Source: JAVZLQ01 sp049700035 (GTDB taxonomy: Archaea > Thermoproteota > Bathyarchaeia > Bathyarchaeales > Bathycorpusculaceae). From it: a stretch of DNA of 64,000 nt. The notes beneath the pieces are model-generated. The model was not told where the DNA came from. It searched no databases and saw only the letters and a list, made by a program, of their open reading frames with translations. Position numbers and translations under genes: made by a program. Shown here piece by piece: positions 33,669 to 42,809 of this stretch (the first letter of the stretch is position 1; each line of letters starts with the position of its first letter). The stretch lies in NCBI GenBank assembly GCA_049700035.1, contig JBNAWC010000001.1, forward strand, positions 1 to 64,000, given 5' to 3'.

Positions 33669-34571
33669 TTAAGCCTTTTTTCGAGATTTTTCCAAATAAC
33701 AGAGCATTTCGAATATTACTTTTGCTGCTTGTATTGCTGAAACTCCTTGGTCATAGTTCGGCGCAACTTCTACAACATCAAAACCTACAACCCGCTTGTC
33801 GCAGATACCTCCAAGAACATCCAACAGCGCATGCATTTCAATTCCATCTGGTTCTGGATTTTGCACCGCTGGCGCATAGGCTGGGTCTAACACATCCATA
33901 TCGACTGACAAGTAAACGCCCTTAAATTCCGCAAGTTTCTCCCTCAACTTTTCAGCAATCGCTTGTGCTCCTTCGCTTCTTATTTGTTGTGCTGTGAAAA
34001 ATTCTATTTTTGCCTTCCTCGCGTAAGCTAATTCTTCCTTGCAAACCGCCCTTGTGCCCACCTCAAAAATCTGCGCTGGCTTTAACTCCTCGTTTATTCT
34101 CCGCATGAAAGTCGTATGCGAAAGTTTCAAGCCCATAAACTCGTTCCGCAAATCAAGGTGCGCATCAAAACTCACAAGCGCCATTTTCTGTGCTTTACCG
34201 CCCAAACCAGCAAAAACGCCAAAAGTTATTGTGTGTTCTCCACCAATTGCAACTGGAACCTTTCCAGCGTCAAAAATCTCCGCAGCAACCTCCGTCGTTC
34301 TCTTAAGCGTTTCCTTCGTATCCGCTGACACATGCAAGTCTCCCAAATCGTGAATCCTCAAATCCTCAACATCAACCCCAGCGCGAAAACTGTAAGTCTC
34401 AATATTCAGAGACGCTTGCCTAATTGCTGCTGGTCCAAACCTCGCCCCAGTACGATACGTGCTAGTAACGTCGAATGGAACCCCAAAAACCACATACTCA
34501 GCCTCTTCAAAACTTTTTTGGAAACCGCTGAAAACGTTTGACTGCGAAGTAAAAAGTTCACGTTTACCCAT
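33669..34571 (-). CDS. speB: agmatinase (ureohydrolase)
   Basis: Converts agmatine to putrescine and urea for polyamine synthesis. Metal motifs: IGGEHTITFG, VSFDAHLDLRNEF, HTTFMRR, and VDMDVLDPAYAP, all in order. 300 residues from ATG 34571, chosen because AAAGGAGAAAC lies just before it; the reading from 34643 adds a non-conserved tail. C-terminal VEVAPNYDQGVSAIQAAK is typical. Single-gene unit. Confidence 0.92.
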   Translation of the reverse strand: MGKRELFTSQSNVFSGFQKSFEEAEYVVFGVPFDVTSTYRTGARFGPAAIRQASLNIETYSFRAGVDVEDLRIHDLGDLHVSADTKETLKRTTEVAAEIFDAGKVPVAIGGEHTITFGVFAGLGGKAQKMALVSFDAHLDLRNEFMGLKLSHTTFMRRINEELKPAQIFEVGTRAVCKEELAYARKAKIEFFTAQQIRSEGAQAIAEKLREKLAEFKGVYLSVDMDVLDPAYAPAVQNPEPDGIEMHALLDVLGGICDKRVVGFDVVEVAPNYDQGVSAIQAAKVIFEMLCYLEKSRKKA

Positions 34572-34721
34572 AATGTTTCTCCTTTTTGAAGTAACATATT
34601 CCAATTTGTCTGTTTCTAAACTTTTCGTTTGATATGCGCGCATGCGACGCAGCGGCTTTTAAACATTAAATTTATTAACGTTGCCGTTAAATGCATTAGA
34701 AGTTAAACGAGGCGAACAGAA

Positions 34722-35078
34722 TTGTCAATTAAGTCTAAACTTAAAATCGAAAGCACTGGAATGCTCCTAGCCTCTGTCTTCTACCTTGCCGCTGGAGCCA
34801 TATGCTTTTTCTTATTAGCCACAAACCCAAGCCTAATCCACATCGGCATAATTGGAATTCTAAGCGTAATAACCGCCTATGGAGTTTTCAGCAAACGCTT
34901 CTGGGCTTTATGGACAGCCACCATACTCTTCTTCATGATTACAGTATTTTCCGCGGTTATGCTCTACTACTTCTTTGGAACAGACGTTATCATCGACTTA
35001 AGCTTTGTGGCATACTTAATCCTTACGTGGATTTCAACGGCATATCTAGCCTCTAAAAGGGAAAACCTTGCAAGCTAA
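34722..35078 (+). CDS. small four-helix membrane protein
   Basis: Unrecognised 118-residue protein with four hydrophobic segments of about 20 residues (MLLASVFYLAAGAICFFLL, LIHIGIIGILSVITAYGVF, LWTATILFFMITVFSAVML, VIIDLSFVAYLILTWIST), Lys/Arg ends. Start TTG 34722 with GAGG 9 nt upstream. Its end overlaps the moeA gene end on the other strand by 26 nt. Confidence 0.65.
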   Translation: MSIKSKLKIESTGMLLASVFYLAAGAICFFLLATNPSLIHIGIIGILSVITAYGVFSKRFWALWTATILFFMITVFSAVMLYYFFGTDVIIDLSFVAYLILTWISTAYLASKRENLAS

Positions 35079-36303
35079 AAAGCCTAACCGCCACTTCCTC
35101 CCCTTCATCCACAAACTGTTGATTTTCCAAAATTTCAACAAAACCATCAGCCTTTGCAAGAGTTGTTATCGCCCCAGAAAGCCCAGACTCAACAGGTTCA
35201 GCTAAAAGACGATTTTTCCCATCACGGACAAGCCTAACCATAACGAAGGTTCGCCTACCCTTAGCTGGAAAAATCCGCGTAGCTGAAAAAGCCTTAACCG
35301 TCAAACCCTCATCCACCCTTCTCCCAGCCAAACCCAAAACCACTGGGCGAACAAGAAGATGGAAAATCAAAAGCGCAGATGTTGGATGTCCAGGAAGCGA
35401 AAAAACTGGTTTACCATCAACCAAAGCCACCGTTGTCGGCTTTCCAGGCTTTGTGGCAATCCCGCATACTATCACGCCTGGCTTTCCAAGCGAATCCAAA
35501 ATTTTTGGTATAACATCCCTTGGACCTATTGAAACTCCGCCTGAAGTTATCACGATGTCCGCCGACGCCAAAACTCTTTCAAGCGCCTTCCGCAGCGCTG
35601 CTTCGTCATCTGGAAAAACTCCAATATAAACTGGTTTTCCGCTGCTTTCCAAAACTGCCGCGCTTAAACTGTAAGCGTTTATGTCGTAAATTTTTCCTGG
35701 AAGAAGCTTTTCGCCTGGCTCTGTTATTTCATTGCCAGTTGACAAAACCGCTACTTTGGGGGCAATGTAAACTTTCACTTTTGCAATTCCCAAAGCGGCT
35801 AAAACGCCTATCTCCCTCGAACCCAAAAGTTTTCCAGCCTTCAGAACTGTTTCGCCTTTTCTTATGTCTGCACCAGCCTTCATGACGTTTTCACCATTCG
35901 CCATCGCGCTATAAACGTAAAGCTCACCGCCCTTTTGCTCTGTTTGCTCCACTGGAACAACAGCATCCGCTCCTTCGGGTATAGGTGCTCCTGTTACGAT
36001 TTCAGCCGCCGTGCCGTTCTCAACCTTTACTTCTGGTTTTTCTCCAACGTTCACGGTTCCGCAAATTTTCAGTTTTACTGGCTTGTTTTCTTCTGCGCCA
36101 AACGTGTCCTGCGCCTTAACAGCATATCCGTCAACAGTTGAACGGTGGAATGGTGGAATATCCAAGTTTGCAGTTATGTTTTCTGCGAGAACGCGATTGT
36201 GGGCTTCTAGAAGTGGAACTTCCTCAACGCCTAAAGGTTTGGGTTTGAAGTGTTTTTGTATTGTCTGCTGTGCTTCTTCGAAGGTCAAAAGTCTTCTAAA
36301 CAT
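35053..36303 (-). CDS. moeA: molybdopterin molybdotransferase, second copy
   Basis: Inserts molybdate or tungstate into adenylylated molybdopterin. 416 residues with DIPPFHRSTVDGYAVKA (adenylate/metal site), TGAPIPEGADAVVPVE, KVAVLSTGNEI, VITSGGVSIGPRDVIP, and PGKPTTVALVDGKPVFSLPGHPTSAL. ATG 36303 is chosen over 36396 because GAGGGAG precedes it; it overlaps the first moeA by 8 nt. The two copies differ enough (about one-third identity by eye) to have distinct roles, for example metal choice. Confidence 0.92.
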   Translation of the reverse strand: MFRRLLTFEEAQQTIQKHFKPKPLGVEEVPLLEAHNRVLAENITANLDIPPFHRSTVDGYAVKAQDTFGAEENKPVKLKICGTVNVGEKPEVKVENGTAAEIVTGAPIPEGADAVVPVEQTEQKGGELYVYSAMANGENVMKAGADIRKGETVLKAGKLLGSREIGVLAALGIAKVKVYIAPKVAVLSTGNEITEPGEKLLPGKIYDINAYSLSAAVLESSGKPVYIGVFPDDEAALRKALERVLASADIVITSGGVSIGPRDVIPKILDSLGKPGVIVCGIATKPGKPTTVALVDGKPVFSLPGHPTSALLIFHLLVRPVVLGLAGRRVDEGLTVKAFSATRIFPAKGRRTFVMVRLVRDGKNRLLAEPVESGLSGAITTLAKADGFVEILENQQFVDEGEEVAVRLFSLQGFPF

Positions 36304-37555
36304 CTTTTTCTCCCTCAACAGCGTCGAAAAGGTGAACTGAAACCGTTTCGCCTTCATCCAACCCCTCAATATTTTCTGGGACAACCACGTAGCCATTAGC
36401 CCTCGTCATCGTAGAAATTATGCCAGAACCCCGAGCACTTATCGGCTCAGCGAAATACTCCTCACCGCTTTTGAAGACATAAACTCTAACAAAAGTTTTG
36501 CGTCCCAACGTCGTCGTTACACGCCTTGTCATCCTCGCTTTAACCACGGGTCTAGGCTCTTCTTTTTCCAGCCCCATAAGCGCGTTTATCACTGGCTTGG
36601 CAAAAACTTCAAAACCAATCATGGCGGCGACGGGATTACCTGAAAGAACTATTATTGGCTTTTCGTTTACTATGGCTAGGGCTGTAGGCATGGCTGGGCG
36701 CATGGCTATTCCATGAACTAAAATGCCTGGCTTCCCAAGCTTGTTAACTGCTTCTGGAACAAGGTCTGAAATTCCAACACTTGTGCCTCCAGTTGTAATT
36801 ATCACGTCAGCAACTTCCAATCCCATCTTCAACTTGGCGGTTATTTCGTCCACATCGTCTTTTGCTATGCCCAAGTCAACTGGTTCCGCTTCTAACTCGC
36901 GGCACAACGCCGAGAGGACAAGCCTATTAACTTCAAATATTTGGTCTTCTCTTGGTTTTGCGCCTACCTCAACGAGTTCATTTCCAGTTGCAAGTATCGC
37001 CACCTTGGGCTTCTCAAAAACCTTAACTTCGGCTTTTCCAAAGGCTGCTATTAACCCCAAATGTTGAGGTTTAAGGCGTGTTCCAGTCTTTACGGCAACA
37101 GTCCCCCTTTGGATGTCTTCACCCTTTTTTGAGACGTTCTCGCCTGGTGTGACTGAAACCCAGACTTCCAGTTCTTCGCCGATTTTCTTTGTGTTTTCAA
37201 GCATTACAACCGCGTCTGCTCCTCTTGGAAGGGGGTTGCCAGTCCAAACTTGCTTCACTTCTCCATTTTCAATGTATTCTTTCATGGTTATTTTGAATCG
37301 TTTTGATTTAAACTGCGATAAGCCAACAGTCTCTTCGGCTTTTATTGCGTACCCGTCAACGGCTGAACGGTCAAACCTCGGCAAATCTTCATCTGCAATT
37401 ATGTCTTCTGCTAGGACACGGTTCTGCGCTTGGCCAAGCTTGACCGTTACGGCTTTAGGCTTTCCTACATGTAGCTTGCTGAAAAAACGCTTTTTCGCTT
37501 CTTCTATTGCCGTGAGTTTTTGGAATCCTTTAAGCCGCGCCAAAACGTGCACCAC
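36296..37555 (-). CDS. moeA: molybdopterin molybdotransferase, first copy
   Basis: Paralogue of the next gene. 419 residues, with the same motifs: DLPRFDRSAVDGYAIKA, TGNPLPRGADAVVMLE, KVAILATGNELVEVG, VIITTGGTSVGISDLVPE and RPAMPTALAIVNEKPIIVLSGNPVAAMIG. Starts at GTG 37555 or 37552; a TTTTTTATG element about 30 nt upstream fits a leaderless message. First gene of the pair. Confidence 0.92.
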   Translation of the reverse strand: MVHVLARLKGFQKLTAIEEAKKRFFSKLHVGKPKAVTVKLGQAQNRVLAEDIIADEDLPRFDRSAVDGYAIKAEETVGLSQFKSKRFKITMKEYIENGEVKQVWTGNPLPRGADAVVMLENTKKIGEELEVWVSVTPGENVSKKGEDIQRGTVAVKTGTRLKPQHLGLIAAFGKAEVKVFEKPKVAILATGNELVEVGAKPREDQIFEVNRLVLSALCRELEAEPVDLGIAKDDVDEITAKLKMGLEVADVIITTGGTSVGISDLVPEAVNKLGKPGILVHGIAMRPAMPTALAIVNEKPIIVLSGNPVAAMIGFEVFAKPVINALMGLEKEEPRPVVKARMTRRVTTTLGRKTFVRVYVFKSGEEYFAEPISARGSGIISTMTRANGYVVVPENIEGLDEGETVSVHLFDAVEGEKDV

Positions 37556-37603
37556 AACAGAACAGCACTATACACAGCATAAAAAAGCATATCGCATTAA
37601 ACG

Positions 37604-38467
37604 TTAACTTTTAATCTCCTTTTCGAGTATGCCGCGCATTTTTATGGCGTCCAAATCCAAAATTGGGCTTTCACTTATGATGACTGGTTTTAGGTCAAAT
37701 TCCACAATAACTTTTGCCAGCATCGTGAAGTCTGGTCCATAACCCTCCTCTTCTAACACGTGATGGCGTTTTTCGCCTTTTTCCGTAAACTCCACCTTTG
37801 TAAAGTGGCAATGCATGTTCTTCACGGCTTCTGTTCCAAGCCTATCCTCAATGGTTTCGATTACCTTGCGGAAGTCATCAACTGTTTTGAAACATCCATT
37901 CTCTCTAGCGTGCAGGTGCGCCCAATCAATTACTGGTTGAGTTTGCTCCACTTCCTCACATAAACTTATAATTTCTTCCAGACTCCCAAGTTGGGAAGGC
38001 TTGCCCATTGTTTCTGGACCGATTTTGACGTTTTTTATGTTTAACGCCTTCAGCGATTCAACAACCTCTTTTAATGCCACAAGGCAGTTTTTGAAAACTT
38101 CTGTTCGCGACGCTTTTCCATAAAAGCCAGGATGGAAAACAAGGGTGTGGGCTTTCATCCATTCGGCTGCTGTTGCACACGCTATTAGGCGCTGTTTGCT
38201 TGCCTCTATAACCTCTTTTCCGCCGCAGAAGTTTATGAAGTATGAACCGTGAAGGCTAAGCCAAACATCGTTTTCAACGGCTTTTAAACCGAGTTTTTCG
38301 GCTTCTTCTCTTTTAATTTGTGGTTTTGCGCCCCATCTTACGGCTTGATACTCAAAAGCGTCAAGTCCCTCTTCCCTCAGAAGTTTTGGGACATCCTCCA
38401 ATTTTGCCTTTAACACGCGGAATGTTGGAGGTACGCCAGCTGGACCAAACCTTGGGCGGTCAGCCAT
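37604..38467 (-). CDS. nfo: endonuclease IV-type AP endonuclease
   Basis: TIM-barrel nuclease cutting at abasic sites. Zinc ligands are seen in LHGSYFINFCG, VFHPGFYGKAS, IGPETMGK, VIDWAHLHAREN, MHCHFTK and the final SESPILD. 287 residues from ATG 38467, with GGGA shortly before. The N-terminus RFGPAGVPP is typical of archaeal copies. 12 nt after the membrane protein gene and on the same strand. Confidence 0.88.
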   Translation of the reverse strand: MADRPRFGPAGVPPTFRVLKAKLEDVPKLLREEGLDAFEYQAVRWGAKPQIKREEAEKLGLKAVENDVWLSLHGSYFINFCGGKEVIEASKQRLIACATAAEWMKAHTLVFHPGFYGKASRTEVFKNCLVALKEVVESLKALNIKNVKIGPETMGKPSQLGSLEEIISLCEEVEQTQPVIDWAHLHARENGCFKTVDDFRKVIETIEDRLGTEAVKNMHCHFTKVEFTEKGEKRHHVLEEEGYGPDFTMLAKVIVEFDLKPVIISESPILDLDAIKMRGILEKEIKS

Positions 38468-38479
38468 CAAAATTCCCTT

Positions 38480-39289
38480 TTAGCCTTTCCTTCTTATTCC
38501 GTATTTTCGACCTTTGCGTGCATATTCGCCGTAGGTTAATGCTATTAGGGCTGAAATCCAAGCTGCGGCATTTTGGACTGCCAAATATTTTCCAGCAGCG
38601 TCCAAGCTTACCAGTGGGTTTATGATTGCTCCGAGGGTTAAGACGAAATCTCTGAACGCTGGTGCAAACGAGACTAGGGCGTTGCCTACTGCTGAGAATA
38701 TCCAAAAGATGGGTGCTAGGGCTTCAGTTGTTCCCTTGACAAAATTTAGAAGTGCCGTATTGTTTCGGTAAGCGTTTGCAATAGCCTCGTAAATTATTCT
38801 TGGGTATGCTAGAAGGAAAACTGTGAAGGCAAAGACCGTGAATAGTAAAAGAATTGTTAAAGCGCTTTTTACCGTAACGTTTGCCATCTTCTGTTGGAAG
38901 CTAACAAAAATCTTGGCACTTAAAATTTTCGCCTTCAATCCATCAAAGAAGGACTTTTTAGGCTTTTCCTTTTTAGCGGTAAGCGCCTTCTTTTTTGCGA
39001 TTTCCAGAGTTTTTATTGTCATGCATTTTGTCAAGTAAGTCCAGCTGAACACTAGTGTGATGATGACTGCTGCTGGGACTAGGTGGAACAGTGGGCTTAT
39101 TACACCGAATATTCGGGTGTCTGAATTTTCCGTTAATCCCAACCCATTAGCGTATAAAATGATTGCACACTCGATTAGAATAGCGAGAATTAAGAAGACA
39201 AGTATTGATGTTATTCCCCTTAACGATGTCCAGCGGACAAATGATTGTTGAGTTTTCTGTGCTGCCAATGAATCACCGCTTTTGCTCAT
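38480..39289 (-). CDS. multi-pass membrane protein of unknown function
   Basis: 269 residues, no family recognised. Helices near the N-terminus (ITSILVFLILAILIECAIILY), 55-80 (FHLVPAAVIITLVFSWTYL), 130-165 (ALTILLLFTVFAFTVFLLAY), 180-215 and 235-260. Between the second and third lies a basic cytosolic loop (KKKALTAKKEKPKK). ATG 39289 is preferred because a TTTAATA box is 27 nt upstream (leaderless); an ATG at 39307 lies within that spacing. Possibly co-transcribed with nfo. Confidence 0.7.
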   Translation of the reverse strand: MSKSGDSLAAQKTQQSFVRWTSLRGITSILVFLILAILIECAIILYANGLGLTENSDTRIFGVISPLFHLVPAAVIITLVFSWTYLTKCMTIKTLEIAKKKALTAKKEKPKKSFFDGLKAKILSAKIFVSFQQKMANVTVKSALTILLLFTVFAFTVFLLAYPRIIYEAIANAYRNNTALLNFVKGTTEALAPIFWIFSAVGNALVSFAPAFRDFVLTLGAIINPLVSLDAAGKYLAVQNAAAWISALIALTYGEYARKGRKYGIRRKG

Positions 39290-39328
39290 TTGAATATAAA
39301 TGTTCATATTAAAAAACGTGACTGTTCC

Positions 39329-39487
39329 TTATGACAGTGGGAACTCGTTTCCACATTTTGGACATTTCGCCATTCCGCATTGCACTGATGATGGACATCC
39401 AGAACAGGCGAATGCCCTACCATAGGTTATGTCGAAAGCGAAACCACATTTTGGGCAGTTTATTAATCGCTTTGTCTGAGTCTTCAT
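39329..39487 (-). CDS. 52-residue Cys-rich zinc protein
   Basis: ATG 39487 opens a short frame with CPKCGFAFDI, then YGRAFACSGCPSS, a lone Cys, and KCPKCGNEFPLS at the end: three CxxC units plus one Cys, enough for two zinc sites or an Fe-S centre. GGGAG lies 12 nt upstream and a TATA-like CTATAATT further up. 40 nt before the next gene on the same strand (minus). Not recognised by name; the YGRAFAC-GC core looks family-like. Confidence 0.65.
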   Translation of the reverse strand: MKTQTKRLINCPKCGFAFDITYGRAFACSGCPSSVQCGMAKCPKCGNEFPLS

Positions 39488-39639
39488 TTCATGCTTTTTC
39501 TCCCATTTCGTTCTAATTATAGAAGAGTTTTGCTGGATACCTTTAAAGTTTATGTGAAAATCTTAAAAAATAAATCATTAAATATCATTAGGTTATAGTG
39601 TGTATTACCGCCAGTTGAAATTGCTAGTCTGGGAAAAAG

Positions 39640-40614
39640 ATGCTTAAACCCGATAAGTTGGAGCGTCTGGAACTTTACAAAGACCGTAATACGCAAGTTT
39701 TTTTAAACAAGTTTCTAAGTGAGGAAATAAGTGAGCTTGAACCCGTTTATGACCCAAAGGTTGGGTATCACTATCCAATTGTTGAGGCGATTGTCGGCAG
39801 TGTTCAAGATGCTGAAGCCTTTTTGAATAGGTTGTATAACGCGGGCATACTTGAAAGGCGGCTTTACGACAAAATCATTTATTGTCCAAAATGTGGTTCC
39901 GCAAACATTTCAGTGCGCTATTGTTGTGCCTACTGCAAGTCCTTCGACATTCAAAGAAGCGCTTTGATTGAGCATGTTAAATGTGGTTACATGGATGTTG
40001 AGGAAAACTACAAGAAAGGAAACAAACTCATCTGCCCAAAATGCCATGAAGAACTAAAAAAGCCAGACGTTGATTATCGCAGGGCTGGAACATGGTGTAC
40101 ATGCAAAGACTGCAAGAAGAGTTTTGACATTCCAGTTGTGACGCATTTTTGCAGAGACTGCCATACAGCCTTCACTTTCGAAGACGCCGTGATAAAGGAT
40201 GTTTACGCCTACAGTCTAAGGGAAGATGCCAAGGAGGGGGCGGCGTGCGGGTGGGTTATAATTGCTCCAATTAAGGATTTCTTAATAGAAAATGGTTTTG
40301 AAGTTGAAGGCCCAGCGTTTTTGAAGGGTAAATCTGGAGCAAATCACATGTTTGACATAGTGGCTTACGAGGGAAAAACCGCAAAAAAATTAACTGTTAT
40401 TGATGTTGCAATGTCCATTGAGGACGTCGTTTCTGAACAACCNNNNNNNNNNAAAATATTTGATGTTTCTCCAGACCGTGCCTACTTGATTGCTATTCCA
40501 AAAATAAATGATAATGGAAAGAAGATGGCTGAACTCTATAACATCCGTATTCTAGAAGTTAAGAACCAGAAAGAGGCGATAAAAGCCCTAAAAGAAGAAA
40601 TGGTTAAGGAATAA
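39640..40614 (+). CDS. TackOD1-type zinc-ribbon protein with a nuclease-like C-terminus
   Basis: 324 residues. The N-terminal helical part is followed by YCPKCGSANISVRYCCAYCKSFDIQRSALIEHVKCG, the TackOD1 (TACK output domain) ribbon, then two more CxxC pairs (CPKCHEEL, CTCKDCKK, CRDCH). The last 110 residues (HMFDIVAYEG, LTVIDVAMS, RAYLIAIPKI) look like a degraded PD-(D/E)xK or Mrr-like core. The frame crosses a 10-N gap at 40443-40452. It is convergent with the pilus operon and its 3' end overlaps it by 11 nt. Output or signalling role in pilus control is inferred from context. Confidence 0.65.
   Translation: MLKPDKLERLELYKDRNTQVFLNKFLSEEISELEPVYDPKVGYHYPIVEAIVGSVQDAEAFLNRLYNAGILERRLYDKIIYCPKCGSANISVRYCCAYCKSFDIQRSALIEHVKCGYMDVEENYKKGNKLICPKCHEELKKPDVDYRRAGTWCTCKDCKKSFDIPVVTHFCRDCHTAFTFEDAVIKDVYAYSLREDAKEGAACGWVIIAPIKDFLIENGFEVEGPAFLKGKSGANHMFDIVAYEGKTAKKLTVIDVAMSIEDVVSEQXXXXKIFDVSPDRAYLIAIPKINDNGKKMAELYNIRILEVKNQKEAIKALKEEMVKE
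40443..40452. other. assembly gap (10 N) in the TackOD1 gene
   Basis: Ten N scaffold placeholder. The frame is open on both sides; true size unknown. Confidence 0.9.
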
Positions 40615-42406
40615 AAACCGCGATATTTCCCCTTTCAGTAACAACTTTGACTATAAAATCGCCTTCCGGAAGTTTTATGTCCGCCCTTATAAAAGTGGCT
40701 TCTTCACCGACGTTTACAAAATAGTTCGCCTCATAACGCGTGTGAACAGTTGCGTTAACAACCCATATGACAACTATATGCGCAGTTGCTGACCCAGAAT
40801 TTTTAACGCTAAACTTTGCACCATCGATTTTCGCTCTCACGGCGAAGAAATCTATGTCAACAGTTGTTTGGCTTGCATCCAGGTTTGCATCGCAGAACAT
40901 TATCCTGACAGTTCCCTCATTGTTTATGAAGCTCTGCCAATTTTCTGTTATGCTAACCGTGTAATATTCAAAATTTGTTGCTGGGATGATTTGGCTCACA
41001 TTAGCGAATTCTGCGGTTGTCCAGTTGTAAACTTTCAAAAACCAATTTTCGATGGTGTCGTTTGCTCTAAGGCGAATTTGAATTTCAAGTGTCTCAATGT
41101 ATTGTGGTGGATAAGTTTTTATGTCTAAAGTGAATTCGCCAGTCATGCTGAGGGCATAGGCATCTTGCATTTCAGTTTTTAACTCTGCTAAATCTAATTT
41201 CAAATCGAACTGTGCATTTGTTGCTTTAACTCCTTTAATCCTTAATTTCCAGTTGCTTGAGCCATCTCTGAACTGTGTTGCATTCTCAGTTATTGTTTGT
41301 TTTTTCGTTTCATCAACGTTTGGAATTGAACTTGAAATGTATGACATGTAGCCATCCCCGTCTTCTGGATAATTATTAGTCTGATAGTTGAATAATTGTA
41401 ATGTTACGTTTACGTTGTCCGTCGTAAAAGAACTCGTGACTTTCCATGTTAAACTGTTCCAAGTTTCCATGTTTGACGTTCCCATAAACTCCACTTCAGC
41501 AGTGTATTCAACTGGCTGGTCGTAGTTGCAGTAAATGCTATACCGATTAGTGTTATGCGAAGCGTCTGTCGGGTCTATTGGTGAAGCGTAATTGTTTGTT
41601 GTATCATAATGTCCCTGATTGGCTGATCCCGTTGTGTAGTAAAATCTGACTTGCCCATTTGGTATCATCATTAATAGGTATTCTGTATTGGGAGTCAAAG
41701 TTGGCGAATCCGAGAAAGTGGCGGTCCACCATCCCAACGTCGTTGTAACCGACACCGGATTCGTTATTGCAACTATTTTTAAATCGCTGTGCCTCACAAT
41801 CAAGCATTTGACACTTCTCGTCTGAGAGACACTTCTGCCATAAAACGCTATGCTCTTCGCAATCACCGTTGCTGGAGGCGAAGTAAAAAGGCTTCCATAC
41901 ATGGCATTTGCACTAACAATCGTAGAACTTGGGCCAGGCGCATTGTTGCCGAAGGCGCCTGTTATGTTTCGTGAGGCATAACTTCTAAAAGTCATGTAGT
42001 TGGCATCGTCATTTTCTAAATCTATTAGTAAGCCAGAAACATGTTGCGTTGAATTTACGGGATTGTATGTAGACGGATTATAAATGTAGCCATTTTCTTC
42101 CATAAAACTTTCATAAATATCATCAACAGTCTGAGTGTCCACGTATGTTCCGTTTCTACTGCCTACTTCAATTATGTATTCATTGTTTATTGTAAACCAT
42201 GATGAATGTGTGACACGTGTGACATTTTCGATTTTTATGTTTTCTTGCATTCTCTCTAGGTCGAATTGGTTCATTTGGTAGCTCCATAAAACCACGTTTG
42301 AAACTATTAGCGTTACTAAAATTAGGCTTAGCATTACGACTATCACGTTGCTTACGCCCTTCCTTGCTTTCCCGAACCGTTTAAGGTGCCTTATAATAGT
42401 CTGCAA
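40604..42406 (-). CDS. large type IV pilin-like surface protein
   Basis: 600 residues with a class III (prepilin) signal: HLKRFGKARKG followed by VSNVIVVMLSLILVTLIV, cleaved after Gly. The rest is a long beta-rich extracellular domain with many N-x-T/S sequons; jelly-roll repeats are possible (for example MTFRSYASRN and later CNYDQPVEYTAEVEF). Ordinary archaeal pilins are 100-200 residues, so this may be a tip adhesin. Start TTG 42406 with GAGGGG 8 nt upstream; TTG 42430 lies further in the upstream pilin gene. It overlaps that gene by 26 nt. Last gene of the pilus operon. Confidence 0.78.
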   Translation of the reverse strand: MQTIIRHLKRFGKARKGVSNVIVVMLSLILVTLIVSNVVLWSYQMNQFDLERMQENIKIENVTRVTHSSWFTINNEYIIEVGSRNGTYVDTQTVDDIYESFMEENGYIYNPSTYNPVNSTQHVSGLLIDLENDDANYMTFRSYASRNITGAFGNNAPGPSSTIVSANAMYGSLFTSPPATVIAKSIAFYGRSVSQTRSVKCLIVRHSDLKIVAITNPVSVTTTLGWWTATFSDSPTLTPNTEYLLMMIPNGQVRFYYTTGSANQGHYDTTNNYASPIDPTDASHNTNRYSIYCNYDQPVEYTAEVEFMGTSNMETWNSLTWKVTSSFTTDNVNVTLQLFNYQTNNYPEDGDGYMSYISSSIPNVDETKKQTITENATQFRDGSSNWKLRIKGVKATNAQFDLKLDLAELKTEMQDAYALSMTGEFTLDIKTYPPQYIETLEIQIRLRANDTIENWFLKVYNWTTAEFANVSQIIPATNFEYYTVSITENWQSFINNEGTVRIMFCDANLDASQTTVDIDFFAVRAKIDGAKFSVKNSGSATAHIVVIWVVNATVHTRYEANYFVNVGEEATFIRADIKLPEGDFIVKVVTERGNIAVFIP

Positions 42407-42800
42407 TGTGGGTTCCCCTCTTTGTAACAATATCTATGTAGTATAGGCTTTCACTCGTCCAAACATAACCCGAAACGTTAAGCCACTTGTGTTCGCCTAA
42501 CTCTAGACGGAAGGGTTGGCTGAAAGACCGCGACGTATGATTAATGTATACTCCAGAAACTTCGATGGCGACCTTTCCAATGTTTCGCAAGTAAATGTGC
42601 ACGCTGCCTGTTTCATTGTTAAACCAGACATCTTCTATTATGGCGCGTTCACTCATTGTCTCACGAAGGTTCGTTGTAATCACATATGTGGCTGTTGTGG
42701 CAATCGCCATCGCCGCCACCGCCACAACTGTTAGTAGAAGGTTACTGAGCACTGGGGTTATAGCCCTCTTATCCGCGAAAAACCCCTTTTTACTTGCCAT
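42381..42800 (-). CDS. archaeal type IV pilin
   Basis: 139 residues. The prepilin peptide reads FFADKRA then ITPVLSNLLLTVVAVAAMAIATTATYVI, the archaeal Pilin_N pattern (cleavage between A and I). The C-terminal beta region has sequons NET, NHT and NVS. Directly after the T2SSF gene in the operon and overlapping the giant pilin-like gene. Probable major or minor subunit of the pilus. Confidence 0.88.
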   Translation of the reverse strand: MASKKGFFADKRAITPVLSNLLLTVVAVAAMAIATTATYVITTNLRETMSERAIIEDVWFNNETGSVHIYLRNIGKVAIEVSGVYINHTSRSFSQPFRLELGEHKWLNVSGYVWTSESLYYIDIVTKRGTHIADYYKAP

Positions 42801-42809
42801 GGCTCCACC

